Assembly (NCBI RefSeq): GCF_000611645.1
Contig: NW_014013525.1
Coordinates: 3,348-36,727, forward strand
Source of the DNA: Monoraphidium neglectum
Taxonomy: Eukaryota; Chlorophyta; Chlorophyceae; Sphaeropleales; Selenastraceae
Direction: 5' to 3'
Length of the DNA: 33,380 nt
In this document: one piece after another, positions 1 to 11,467 of the stretch
Layout of the letters: each line of letters opens with the position of its first letter
Numbering within the stretch: position 1 is the first letter of the stretch
Program-made: the position numbers and the translations under genes
The notes under the pieces: model-generated
Database searches by the model: none
What the model saw: the letters and a program-made list of their open reading frames with translations, nothing else
Told to the model about the DNA's origin: nothing

Positions 1-1465
1 CCCCGCCTCGGCGGCGGCCAGCGCCGCGCCCGCGCCCGCGCCCGCGGCGGGGCCCTCCGCGCGCGCGCCGCAGCGCAGCGCGCCCAGCGCGGCCGGCACG
101 TCGTCGCAGATGACGCCGTGCACGCCCAGCGCGGCCTGCGCCACCACCCACTCCGGGTCGTCGTTCTCCCGCCCGTACGTCAGCAGCCGCAGCCGCGGCG
201 CCGCCGCGGCGACGGCCGCCGCGAAGCCCGGGTCGGCCTGCAGCGCGCCGCTGTCCACGACGAGACCCGCGAGCCCGCACTCAAGCGCCACGTCGAGCGC
301 CGCGGCGAGGCTCGTGCGGCGCAGGTCTGCGTGCGCGTCGGTGCCGCCGGTGGAGAGGAAGAGCACTGGCCAGCGGGACTGGCGGGCGCGGAGCTCGCGG
401 CAGACATCGGGGTCGAAGGAGCTGAACACAACCTGCCGTTCGCCCGCGCCCGTGCCCGCGCCGCCGCCCACGGAGGGCGGGCAGCAGCGCTCGACGGCGG
501 CGAGGATGGGGCCGATGACGCGGTCGACCTCCTCAGGCGGCGTGACAGCCAGGTCGTCGGGGGTCGCCATCTTGACTTCGATGTCGAACCCCACGCCAGG
601 CGGCAGCGCCGCGAAGACCTCCTCGAGGGTCGGGAAGCCCTCGTCCAGCGCGCACCGCCAGTGCCGCGGCGGGCTGCGGCCGCGGGGCGGCGAGGCGCCG
701 CGCGGCGGTGAGGCCGGGGGCGCGGCGGCGGCGGCGGCGGCGGCGGCCTCCTCCCAGAAGGAGCGCACGACGGCGAGGCGCGTGGCGGCGGCGCCGGCGC
801 TGGACGTGATGGATCCCAGGGCCTTGAATTCTGCCAAGGTCAGGTCCCCGACAGGAGCGCGGCTGGGGGCGGAGGGGTCCCCGAAATCGACGGTGTCGTC
901 GTGCCAGAGGACCGGCACGCCGTCGCGCGTGACTTGGACGTCGAATTCCACGAATGACGCGCCGGTGGCGGCGGCTGCGAGGAAGGAGCCGGTGGTGTTC
1001 TCGCGCCACGCAGGGATCAGCGTGCCGCCGCGCAGGATGTTGGCGCCCATGCTGCAGGGTGTTTCGGAGAGGGGGCCGCGCGGCGCAGAAACGCGTTGGA
1101 TGCTGGCGCATAGCGCATCGCGTGAGGGGGGTTTGAATGCGGGAGGCTGGTGCATGGCAAAGGGGGTTGACCCCGTTCTCCAACGGGGTCGATTGACCGG
1201 GGTGTGGCAAGGTTCACCATGGTCAACAGGGTTTTAATCAGCATGCCGATTGCATGTTGCTGGGGATCATGCTTAGTTGACGAGAGTCGACGCACTGCTG
1301 TGCTGCTGCCAACACCGAGCGCAGGTTGCTGGGCACAAATGCAGGTCGCAAGTCGCCGCTGACACGAATTCCTTGGCTGCCTGCTGCAAACACTTGCCCG
1401 CGGTGGCCTCCGACCGCGAACGCGGCCTCCATGAGCCTCCCGTTGGCTATGGCCTGCATACGCAT
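1..1465 (-). CDS. Glycerophosphodiester phosphodiesterase (GDPD family), partial
   Basis: Exons on the minus strand are 1465-1398 and 1051-1; the gene continues past the left edge. The family hydrolyses glycerophosphodiesters to glycerol-3-phosphate and an alcohol in a TIM-barrel fold. Visible catalytic motifs are GGHRGMGAN (His21, Arg22), VEFDVQVTRDG (Glu58, Asp60) and VLWHDD (His73), followed by the family blocks FDIEVKM, VVFSSFDPDVCRELR, LLTYGREND and GVHGVICDD. An Ala run (about nine residues) from GCC repeats sits near 724-750 and looks like a lineage-specific insertion. The HRG/MGAN motif is rebuilt only if the 346-base intron starts with GC (G|GCAAGT). The start is the first ATG after an in-frame stop; ATGs at codons 3 and 12 are alternatives. 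No SPX domain is visible. Family assignment is firm; substrate is unknown. Confidence 0.9.
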
Positions 1466-1952
1466 TGCATTTGGCCATTGGAAGGCGGCAGGAACGACGA
1501 ATTGCGGGTGCCTCTTGTCCAGCAGGAGTCGACGGCCTCACCATATGCGGCATCCTTTGACCAGCAGCGATCAGTGACATATTGCTGCTGCTGTTGCTGC
1601 TGCTTTTGCTGACTACCCTTGCTGACCGCGCGAGGCAACTTTGGGGTCCCTGGACACGGGGCACTAGAAGAGCCCCGCGCGGCCGGGTTGACATAACATG
1701 GCTTCTCAACTGCATACTGAACGAATGATGGGCGCCGAGGTGGGGACCGCTCAAGTGACCATTGAAAAACGCCTTGGCTGCCGTTGCCAACTGGCGTCTG
1801 TGGCGAATACGTTCTGGACCGGCAATGTAGCTGAAAGGACAAGCTTGTTGTAGAGAAGTGTGACATTTCCCCTTCACCACATTTGGTCAGCCATCACTCG
1901 AACCAGACCCGGAACGTCTTTCTTTTCGCCGCCTGGCCCCGTGTCTGCTCGG
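1466..1952. promoter_or_regulatory. Divergent spacer between GDPD and ClpS-like genes
   Basis: These 487 bases separate the start codons of two head-to-head genes, so both promoters and 5' leaders must lie here or overlap the genes. A short imperfect CTG-rich repeat lies near 1580-1612. I see no convincing TATA box or coding exon. Short open frames on both strands look random in codon use. Confidence 0.4.
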
Positions 1953-3210
1953 ATGCAGTCAATCAACACCTTCCGTGGCTCTTCAGCCAGCCGAGCTGGC
2001 GTTCGGCGCGTCCCAGCGCGATTGGTGGCATCAACGCGTGCTGCTGCCGCGCCTGCTGCACGCTTTGGCGGCGGCCGTGATGGAGGTGAGCACTCGCGGA
2101 TGGCAGGAGGATCATGCAGTTTAAGGTGAAGTTGCAGCTGTGGGTTGCCAGTTGAGGCCATAGATGGAGCGCATGCAGCTGGGCAGCACGAGGGGCAGCG
2201 CCTGTGACATCACAAAAGCCGGCTTGTCCAGCTCCAAATCAAGCATGCCGCTCTGCGTCTCCGCATGCAGTCAGCGCCAGATACCCTGACTTCAGGCTGC
2301 TGTGTGCCAGGCTGGTGCTGCGCCCAATCAGGCCCGTGCTGCAGGCGCTTCTCACCCTGCTGCCGCCTGCTGCAGGCACGCCCCTGAACCCCTGTGCACC
2401 ACGCTCTGTGCATCCATCCGCAGGCGTTGCAGAGCGCCCAAAGGATGTCAACGTGGTTGAAAAGGCGGGCTGGAACACGGACAAGGACACCGGCGGCGTT
2501 GCCACGCTTGCGCGCCCCGAGTCTGGGGACGGCGCGGCCAGCGGCAGCACGAGCCCGCCCGGCGGAAACTTCCGGCTGCTGCTCGTCGACGCGCCCTCGC
2601 ACACCGAGCAGAGGGTGGTGTCCGGGATCTGCGGCGTCGTGCGCGGCGTGGACGAGACGCACGCGCGCAACTGCTACCAGACCAGCAAGCAGCTGGGCAT
2701 GGCGATCGTGGTCAGCTGCCTGAAGGAGGTGTGTGCCTGACGCTGTACAAGCGCCTGGCGGCCACCTCCGGTGGTGGTATTGTTGTCGGGCCAGTGGTGC
2801 TGCATTGCGGGTTACACCGCTTGCTTGCGCAGTGGTTGGACGCACGCCATGGGAGATGCCTGCGGTTGGGGTTGCGCCGGGGGCCATGTGTGCAACTGGA
2901 CAAGTTGATGAAGACCACGAGCAGATGCCTCGTCGCGCATGCGTCCCTCGTGCTTGGCGGAGGTCGTGCCCAGGACATCTGGGTCGCCACCCCTGCGAAC
3001 TTCCCTGCCGTTCCTTGCGAACAGCAGAGTGGAATGAAGGAACGGCATTCCTGTCTGCGCCCCTGCCGCCTCTGCCGCATCACCCCTCCCGCACCCCTTG
3101 CTCTCCTGCCCCCCTCCTGCCCCCATCCTCAGCACGCCGAGTTCTACCGCCAGCAGCTCTACCTGCACGGCCTCAAGACAGCCATCGAGCCGGACAGGTC
3201 AACTGCCTGA
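1953..3210 (+). CDS. ClpS-like Clp protease adaptor, predicted plastid, divergent
   Basis: Exons are 1953-2085, 2424-2728 and 3133-3210, giving 171 residues with matching phases (1, then 0). Residues 1 to about 45 are rich in Arg, Ser, Ala and Gly with almost no acid, like a chloroplast transit peptide. The ClpS domain runs from about residue 94 (FRLLLVDAPSHTEQ) to IEPDRSTA at the C-terminus, and matches plant ClpS in length and in the blocks TSKQLGMAIVVSC and HAEFYRQQLYLHGL. ClpS normally delivers N-degron substrates to ClpC/ClpA. By eye the usual Asn-Asp-Asp of the binding pocket is Asp-Ala-Pro, and the conserved His is Lys, so degron binding is doubtful. It may be a ClpS paralogue with another role. 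The ATG is the first in frame. The gene is divergent from GDPD and converges on the permease gene. Confidence 0.82.
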
Positions 3211-4558
3211 ATTCAAAGGGCCCGTGAACACCGCTATGGCCTGGCAACAACCAATCCGGCAAACAGGGACCGCCTGCAGTTGCGGCGCAGTGAGCGGAGC
3301 GAGGAGTGATTGCTAGAGTGGGCGTCACTGCAGCGAGCGTTAATCTGAGAGTCGCGTCTGTGCAGAGCAGATTTTTGTGGCGGTGTTGGTGTGATGATCA
3401 AGCAATGTCATGTCGTACGCATGGACCGCGTTTTGTAGTGCACAGGCTGACGATGGTTGGACAGTGGAGTGGTGCCGCACCGCAAGCGGATGGTCTGCAG
3501 CAGCATGTACATGTGCTGGCTGTTTTGTTTTGGAAATCGTTATTCAAGAGCGAGGATGTGGGCGGAGTGGACAGGTTGTGATCAGATTGCACATACAGGC
3601 CTGGGATTTCTGCTCATCAAACGCGTCCCTTTTGGCGCGAGTACTGGCCTGTGCTGCAGTACTACCACTGCGTGCAGCACTTTATCGAGTCCACATTTGA
3701 CTGTTTGAGCGCTGGTTGTTTTGTTTTCATGGCTTCACCAAACATAGCATACTTGATTGTATGCAAACAGGCTTTTCGTAATTGTTTGCTTGGTTATTAC
3801 CAGGTCAGGGGCACAACAATTTCTGCAGGGATTAGGAACAACACAACCGGCAGCATGGGGCGAGCGCATCCAACATGTCTGGCACCATGCGTCCGGCCCA
3901 CCAAGCATCAACTGCGGGGCTTCAGGGGGCATGCACTTGCGGCAATCAATATTGATAAGCTACGACCCCATCCTAAATGCATCCAATGCTGCAGACATGA
4001 AAGCGCGATGATCACAAACGATTTCCAGAGCAGTTGCCTTCATGAATAGCTCGCAACTTTCGAGGGTGCATTGGCACTCCCTGTGGCAGGCAGGGCGAGA
4101 CACGCACAGAAAGGCATGCAGAAAGGTGTGTGCACAAAGGTCGTAGAGATAAGGGAAAAGCTCGGGGTTGAAATTCGGCTGCCGCCGCTCACCCGCTCGC
4201 CGTGTCAACAAATGCCAGTTGATATCTTGCGACGCAATCACACCACCCTGACCCAAATCTTTGAACGCAACCCGAATGTTAGTAGTCAGCAGGTGCCACA
4301 CCTCCCAACCCGCTCAAATCCTATTGACCATCCACGAGAGGGAACCAAGAACCCCGACACGATCAGCGGTATTGCAGGCCGCGGCCTCACAATTGCGCTG
4401 ACCGTCACCTTGCTCGGACCGCCACGGGCTTCGCAAGTCATCCCTCTCAGCCCTCGTTGAGCCCGGCCGCATCTGTTGCAGCCGCCGGGTTGAAGCCGCC
4501 CCCGGGACTTGCCAGCTTGAGACTTTTGGTTGATGCTCAGCGAACGCCCCATACCTTG
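3211..4558. other. Convergent intergenic spacer
   Basis: This 1.35 kb lies between the stop codons of the ClpS-like gene and the permease, so it should hold both 3' untranslated regions. Base composition is visibly less GC-rich than the genes. The longest open frame (minus strand, 4301-3960) has no splice or codon signature and resembles nothing I know. I see no RNA gene and no clear TGTAA signal. Confidence 0.5.
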
Positions 4559-7500
4559 TCACCTCTGGAAGACGCCAAAAGTTGGCGCGCTGATGGCCAG
4601 CTGGTAGATCGACCCCAGCGCCCCCAGGACGCCCACCGAAGCTGACAGGACGATGGTGATCCAGCACGCCCACCAGTGGGCACTGAATGTAGGCGGCTTC
4701 TTGAGCTTCAGCCACACGATCGGCGGGATTGTGTACGATGTGGGGGTCGTGCCCAAAGCGCCGACCAGGCCCATGATGTCACCTGCAAACAACAGCGGCA
4801 AGTTGGGTGGATGTGGTGATTACCAAAATGGTCAAAACGATCACGAGCATGGGCAACACGACCAAGGTTATGGAACCATCATGGGGTCCATACATACATT
4901 GATTAGCAATGCAGATCGTCTCGGTCCTGCACATGCTTTGGTCCGTATCAACGGAACCAGGGATGGCGTTCATATCGTGCCAGTACAGTGCGTCATCCGC
5001 AGCACAGCCCAGGTGAGCCCCATTGTTGTGGCGGTTGACGGCACGAGTGCCTTGGGGACCATCCGAACCAGCCAAAATCACCCAGCCATTATCGTGTCTG
5101 GCGTCTGTGCGCACCAAAGAAGGGGAGCAGGCAGGCCACAAACGCCGTGAAGACGACGTACAGGGTGCGGTACACCAGGCGGACGGGCAGCGTAGGGCGC
5201 AGCTTGAGGCGGTCGATGATGATCTTCTTCTCAATGAGGTCATAGACAATGAAACTGAACACCTGAGGGTGACGGTGGCCCAAGGATAGGGGCGACCCAC
5301 ACTTCAACGAGGGCCAGCAACTTGGGGTTGGGGAAGCAGTGCTTTGTAGGAGTTTGAGAAGCAAAGAAGGATGGAAGCGAGAGTCGCCAGTTGTTTTTCA
5401 CATGCTTGATGACAGAGTCACAGATAGCCGCAGCCAGCTGACTGTGTCAGCAGGTCTCACGGATGCGCACGCTGGGCGGCCCCCTGCCGCAACCCCTGTC
5501 CTTGCTCGACATGTGGGCCGTGCTCCGAAACCAGCAATGCCGTGCTCTGCAGCCCCGGCTCAAGCGCACCTGGTAGCTCGCAAGCACGTGCAGCACTACA
5601 GTGAGGTTGGTGAACACCATCAGTTGCCAAGGACGGTTGATGCTGTACAGCACCTGGGGGATGCAGGGCAGGGGCGGGCAACCGGGTGAGCCTCGTCCAT
5701 TAGAGGGCTGGGTAGTTCAGCTGCACACCATGGATCGACTGTGCATGCAGGGCCGACCAACAAACGTGGGCGTTGCTGGGCGCCGCGTGGCAATGCCGTG
5801 TGGAGCGGATGCTAGTGTGCCGCGTGCACACTCGAAAAGGGGACCCAGCGGCTTGCCCTTGCGCCGGCCTGACTGGCCAGCGGTGCAGCCCTCGCTCACA
5901 TTTCCCTCCACAAGGTTTCCAAATGCGTGGTAGCCAAATATGGCCACCATGAAATAGCAGTAAACTGCATAGGACATTGATGCGCAATGGGCAGCAGGGT
6001 TTGGGGCTGGTCAGAGTCATGAAATGCAAGGGTAGCGCCCAAAGGAGTGGTGTTGGGACTGATTCCGTGGCAGTACCCACTGCTGCTGACCCTTGTGCAC
6101 GCCCACTGGGCATCTTTGAGTCTCAGGCCGGAACATCTGGGAGTCTCACTTGTAATGGCATATGCCGTGTAGACTCCGACCTCCATCTGGCGAACAGATG
6201 ATGCCGGCCCATTGCCGCGCCTCGGGGGCTTCAGGGGGATGGTGGACTGGATCTCCAGAGCCATGTTGTGGCCGCCATAAGCGAAGGCTGTGCGCGTGGG
6301 GGCAAAGGGTGGGTCAAAGCAGGTTGAGGCTGGGACTAAGATTGTCCACTTTGGGTTGCGTTTGCATGCCTTTGGCATTTGGCCAGGGCGAAGCAGATGA
6401 GGACCCATCAGGAGAGGGCGCAGCGGCAGGAGGAGCAACCGGCCGTTCACGCAGGTAGAAGAGGCCGCCCCAGGCGTCAGATGCCTGGTGAAACCACGCT
6501 GCAAAGCTTTTTGGAACCCGACATGCCGGGCTGGCAGTGCCAGAAGGGCAAGGGCATGCAGTGTGAGGAGCCGGCCGCCCTCACCGATGTTGGCAAGCGC
6601 GTTAAAGACGCCAAACACGACTTGGGCCGTTGTGCGGTCGGGTTTGGGTCCATACGACACGTTGGCTGCGGACCCATAAACAAGGGGCAGCACCCAAGCA
6701 ATGGTCGAGTAGGCTAGGGATGCAAAGGCACCCACTGCAGACACCCAGCCGAGCTTGGTGAAGTTTGGAACCTGCCATGTTGGCGATGGTCAGTGTGTAT
6801 GGCTCGCTCAGTGGCTGTCGTGCAGGAGATCGCAGCAGCAGCATCAAATTTTGGGAGGTGATGCGAGCAGCGCCCTGGCGTTTCGTGCGAGTCTGTCATT
6901 ACGACAGATTGCAGCTTGCCTGTGACCTGGCAAGCTGTTGGCAACAGCTTGCTGGGGCTAGCCGATGTCTTAAAGCCAGCTGCTACTATGCAATCCAGGG
7001 CAGCGACAACCGAGCTAGCTGGTGTGTGACCTTGAAAACTATGCGCGTCGGTGGCTGCAGCTTCAAAACCGTCCGGAGCCCACCTGGCTGAGGATGGCCT
7101 CCGCCACCGAGTAGACCACTATCCAGGCCGACAGCCCAAACGACGTGTTGCAAGACTTAAGGTTGGTGTCGGGGTCCACAGATCCGTCGCAAGTGTACTT
7201 CCACACACGGCTCAGGGACGCACCCCCCGTGATGGTATCTGCCAGTGCGTGCGTGTGTGGCATGGTGGTGCGCGTAATGAGGGGCAGGTTCGGCCTGTGT
7301 GACTGGGCGCATTTAGGGGCGACTGATTACCTGATGACATGCATGGCTGAGAGGCCTCACTGGCGTCCTCGGCCGCCTGGGGTATTCTGTGGCAAGAATG
7401 CGCTCTCTGAGCAGGCAGGCGCAAATATACGGAACCCCACTTGCAGAATCTGCTCATGCATGGTCCTTGCGCAAGATCTTGCACAAGGAGCAAGCACAGC

Positions 7501-8916
7501 CAAGCTTCCTTGGTTTCGCGTGTTCGTTCTCACATGTGATTGCGCCGCCAATGCAGACCATGAGCTGGAAGGGCAACAACATCCAGCGTCCAGCCTTGGG
7601 GCCCTGCGGGAGCAACGGCACAACCGGACGCGCGTGATGATGATTCCTGGTCACATGCTTGCTTGCATGGCGGTGGTCAGTCCGTAGTACTGAGGTTGAC
7701 TGTGGCCGTAGCATGGTCGGCTTCACTAGAGCGTTATCGCACCCGCTTCCCCAGCCCTTACTTGAGCGCGTAACATGGCTATCACGCATGAGACAGAGCA
7801 AGGGAACTTACAAAGGCATGTGAAGTGAGCTGGTGGTAGCGATTCATGCGGTGGATTGAGCCGTCCTTGGGGTTGCGCTGCTCGTGAAGCCACGTAAGCT
7901 GCAGAATGGTGTACAGGCTGATAAGAGTCGCCAGCACGAGGCTGATGATGCCTGCATACAGCGTGCAGTTGTGATGCAGGACTGTGAGACACTGCGCGAG
8001 CATGCTGGCGTGCGTGCGCGTGTGCATGCGATTGTGTGAGTGTATGCGTGTGTATGCGTGCGTGTGTGTGTGTGTGTGTGTCTGTGTATGTGTGCGCGTG
8101 CACGCACGTTTGTATGTAGATGTTGCATTGCAAATGAAAGCCAAATTCCGTGTGCGCAGCAACATTTCTCTGCTGACTCCCTGAACTGATCAAGTCCAAG
8201 GCACGTCAAGAGTAGGGCCAGATAGACGCCCTCACCTCCGGGCCACAGCAAAGTTGCGAACGAGGCCGGCAGGGACAGCACACCAGCGCCCACCATGGCA
8301 GTGGTGTTGTGGTAGCAGCTCTGCCACCAGCTAGCATCCTGTGTGACACGCACACATGCAGGGATGGCAAGAGAGCATGGTGCAAGGGTGTTGGGCAGTT
8401 GGAGCACAGCCCTGCTCGTGATCATCACAAGGTCCCGCATGATGCAGGTGGTGTGCGTGGTCATCGTGGCCGCTGCAAAGGTATTTCACCGCACAACACG
8501 CAAAACACATATCTGACTTTGGTAGCTGGACAGATGCAGGCGCGCGCGCACCGCCACGTGCCAAGGCAGGCCGGGCGAGTCACTGGCCGGCGGTGAGTCG
8601 CCCGGCCGCCAGCAACAGCGTGTCGCCGTCGGCGCACCTTCTCTGCGGTGATCGCGAGCTCCTTGTCCTCCTCCTCGGTTGGCTCCCAGGAGTCATGAAT
8701 GTCAAAGTAAGCGTCAGGTTCACTGGCAGACTTGCCATCGCGGGAGGCGTCCTCGACATCGGCCGTGACGTTGGCTGCTGGCCGGCTGGTGGCACAGCAC
8801 GCCGTTCGCAGAAAGAGGGAAGCGAGGGTCAAACGTTATGTGCTGGATATTGACCTAAAGACAACTGCATGCGTGCGGCCCAAGGCGCCTGCGCGGCTTG
8901 CACACCTGCGGCTCAT
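4559..8916 (-). CDS. Amino acid/auxin permease (AAAP family) proton symporter
   Basis: Twelve exons: 8916-8906, 8785-8638, 8338-8236, 7951-7812, 7603-7534, 7238-7084, 6771-6585, 6287-6150, 5964-5900, 5653-5570, 5262-5115 and 4782-4559. They total 1473 bases (490 residues), with every phase matching. The protein is an Aa_trans-type membrane transporter, expected to couple amino acid uptake to protons. An acidic soluble N-terminus (DSWEPTEEEDKE) precedes TM1 (SWWQSCYHNTTAMVGAGVLS). Family blocks follow in order: LISLYTILQL, GRWMLLPFQLMVCIGGAITY, TITGGASLSRVW, SQVPNFTKLGW, AFAYGGHNMALEIQSTIP, AYAITIYCYFMVAIFGYHAFG, NRPWQLMVFTNL, ASYQVFSFIVYDLIE and the C-terminal GLVGALGTTPTSYTIPPIVW. It resembles plant AAP/LHT carriers. 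The 11-base first exon is the least certain part. Substrate and membrane are unknown. Confidence 0.93.
8000..8115. repeat. GT/CA-rich microsatellite in permease intron 3
   Basis: A 20-base pure GT run at 8062-8081 sits inside a longer alternating purine-pyrimidine stretch. It lies wholly in the intron between the exons ending at 8236 and starting at 7951. On the coding strand it reads as CA. Confidence 0.9.
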
Positions 8917-9525
8917 TGTCGCTCCGCTGCTCCGCCAAGGCTGCTGCTGCGTGGCGAGTGACGTGTGTTGCGGGAAACGGTGGGGCAAGACTGTTGTGGC
9001 AGGTAGTAATTACATTGATCGCATCGTTTGTTTACCAAACTACTTAGCATTTGCGACGGCAAGCGTCGTTCACCATGAGGCTCTCCGTCAAACTGTCGTC
9101 CATCGCGTGAGGGCGTCGTGCACCGTGAGGCAATTCGAACGGACAGTTGTCGCAGGCTGCAATGATATATGTCAATGAATGCTTTGGCATGTTACCTGAA
9201 ACCTTGATTTCTGCCTGGGCAGCTCTTTGGAGAGAAAAGGCCTGCAAAGACTTGCGTACTGAGATGACGACCAACATGCAACCTGGACCTTTGCAAGCAC
9301 CAGTCACATCAAAACACCTGTAATAAGTCAGTGGTAGTAGCACAATGCTATCTCCCAGGCGATGTGCCCGTGCGGTTGGATGTGTGATTGGTGGTCAAAT
9401 GTTGCACAGCAAGTCAAAGCAGATGCCGGGCCTGCAGGGCATGCAGCGCCGTCGTCCCAGAAGCTCTTGCATGGCTTCAGCGCAGATGGTCATGAGCTTG
9501 CATTGTTGCACAAAGAAACTGTGGT
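8917..9525. other. Spacer upstream of the permease gene
   Basis: About 0.6 kb between two minus-strand genes. It should hold the 3' end of the unknown gene and the permease promoter. A possible TGTAA polyadenylation signal for the upstream gene reads on the minus strand at 9014-9010, rather far (about 510 bases) from its stop. Two short imperfect repeats are described separately. No gene is visible. Confidence 0.45.
9063..9131. repeat. Imperfect 19-base direct repeat pair
   Basis: Copies at 9063-9081 and 9113-9131 match at 17 of 19 bases, 50 bases apart. A second pair, 8989-9003 and 9142-9156, matches at 13 of 15. They lie just upstream of the permease start, so they could be promoter elements or remnants of local duplication. 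Confidence 0.5.
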
Positions 9526-10779
9526 TCATGTGTAGCTGGCCCCATACTCCAGGAACGTGCCGCCCGCCACTGGGACATAGCGCATCCACTCCTCCATAAA
9601 CAGGCTACCCACCGCCCACCGGCCGCCAGGAGCCGAGTAAGCGCGGCCCTGCACGCGCACACGCAACAGTACGTGCGCGCCACGCAGGTGCTTGCTGCTT
9701 GCGGGGAACCGTGCAGCCAGCGCCTGCGTGATTGTATTGTGGGAAGGGGCCTGCAAGTGCTGATTGCGTAGGGGCAGATGTGAGTGCGTGGCTGGCCCAG
9801 AGGCAGCGAGCCGTGGCTGGCCTGCCAGCTTTTGACTCAATGAGCTATGTCATGCTCAAGATACCGTAGCGCATCGGTATCATGTGCAACAAGCAAGGCA
9901 ACAACAAGGCATTCGCCCACCGCGCCCCGCACCTGGTGCTCCGTCTCAAAATACAACATGCAGCTCCACAGCGGAGGCCACGATGGGCCGTCGCAGCCGC
10001 CCGCATGGCGCGCGTGAACCCATCGCTGTGGCACGTACTCCATACATCCGTCGAATACAGATACAAACCGTCCGCAATCGGCTGCCACCACCTGAAGCGC
10101 CAGCAATCACGAAAGTAAGGGGGAGTGTCATCACAGGCGTGCCCCTACTTACACCAAACAATTCTGCAGCTGGTAACCCTACCGCCCTGACCCCACACCA
10201 CTGCAGCTGGGGCAGGGTCAGGCCCACGGCTGCATCTCTTCACCTTGTACAGGACGGTCGGCGTCTGTAGGGTGACAGGCTGCCAGCCCGGCGGCAGAAG
10301 CTGAGGATTGGGTCGCAGCTGCGCACAGCGCTCCTCCCAAACTCTGGCCAACTTCAAATCCGCCTAGAAAGATGGGGCAAACCATCCGGTGGAATCGACA
10401 AGGGCCATTGTGCTGCAGTTGCAAGGTCCAGAGCCCAGGGCAACATGTGCCGCTCTGCAGTTGCAAGCAGGTGCGAGAGCCCTGCTGTGCAATTTCATGT
10501 CCAGCATGGCGCTGTATTATCAGCTGGATGCTACGTGTGTACAGAGCCGCCCCCCACCTTGCGTTTGAGCTGGACATAAGCACGGTGGTCCTGCTCCCGC
10601 TGCCGCGCCAGGAAGCATGCCAGGTCAGTGTTGCCGTGCGCTTTGTCGGCGTCGGCGCGTCCCGACTTGTTGGACGTATTGTAGAGATTAAACATCTTGT
10701 TGTTGAACCAGCTAGAGCCAAGGCCATCACCCACCTTGCCATCAATGGGCCTTGTGCTGATGCGCTCGTGACACGCCAT
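9526..10779 (-). CDS. Unknown protein, four exons, 207 residues
   Basis: Exons are 10779-10558, 10363-10244, 10091-9933 and 9648-9526. All three introns are phase 0, with GT donors and AG acceptors, and exon codon use is strongly biased in the manner of neighbouring genes. I do not recognise the family. The N-terminal exon (ACHERISTRPIDGKVGDGLG, then SSWFNNKMFNLYN) is polar. The middle carries ARVWEERCAQLRPNPQLLPP. The C-terminal half has a block of the type LYKVVAADCGRFVSVFDG followed by an aromatic-rich stretch (PSWPPLWSCMLYFETEHQ) and ends in VPVAGGTFLEYGAS. There is no signal peptide or membrane span, so a soluble protein is likely. ATG 10779 is the first in frame; upstream exons cannot be excluded. 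It is divergent from the next gene. Confidence 0.6.
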
Positions 10780-11467
10780 GCGTCGCCACGCTGCCGCTAG
10801 CCGGCGGCCCGAAGTGTAGGTGGCCGCGCTCGAGTTTGGTTAGATTGAAGCCGCCTCTGGCGCCAATTACGCGTACACGGTCCAGTTCTACTCCTGAACA
10901 GCCGCGAAGGCCTGCTTGATGGTCCACCGCAAGCAAAGTGCCGCGTGGTGCGGCGCGCACAGCTCGGAGCGCGCTGTGTCGCGTCAGCGGTCTCCACGCT
11001 ATAGGCTGCAGGGCTCAGCGTATCGCAGAGTCTTTGCAAGCATGTGCTTGTGACAAGGTGTCTGCGATTTTCGAGTGACGTGGGCTGGTCGGTTCGCACG
11101 TTCGTGATTATGCACATCGCAGATGTGCCCCAAGCAGGGCGGCCAGCAGGCCAGCGGGGCTTATAATACGTGAAACATCAGTTCGCATTCATTTTTCCTG
11201 TGGCGGCGCAGAAGGGATGCCATGGCGGTTTTTGGACCTGATGGAAGGAGAGGAGGAGCTGCCGAGAGTGTGCCCAGAGCTCTTCATGGGAAGCCTTACC
11301 TTCCCCGCACTCAATCGTATGGTCATCAATTGGCTTTGCTTCATTGACATTCACCAGCATCAGAGCATCACACGCTTGCCTTCACGCACAAAAGGTCCCA
11401 GCACCCAGCAATCGCCGGGACGGCTCACAAAGGCCTCAGCCTGGACGCGCGCGCGACAGAGGCTGCA
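10780..11467. promoter_or_regulatory. Divergent spacer between two unknown genes
   Basis: These 688 bases separate two head-to-head start codons, so promoters of both genes probably lie here. A TATAATA-like stretch near 11162 is AT-rich, but its role is unproven. Open frames around 11178-11360 on both strands give no convincing protein, though an upstream 5' exon of either gene could be hidden here. Confidence 0.35.

Noticed and set aside
110..1237. 375-codon plus-strand frame over the left edge
   Set aside because: It is antisense to the GDPD exon, whose catalytic motifs are unmistakable on the minus strand.
3960..4301. 113-codon minus-strand frame in the convergent spacer
   Set aside because: No codon bias, no splice signals and no recognisable motif; most likely chance in a lower-GC 3' region.
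7844..8464. Minus-strand frame running through permease intron 3 with Thr-His repeats
   Set aside because: The His/Thr-rich part is the translated CA microsatellite; phase-matched splicing from 8236 to 7951 restores the permease sequence.
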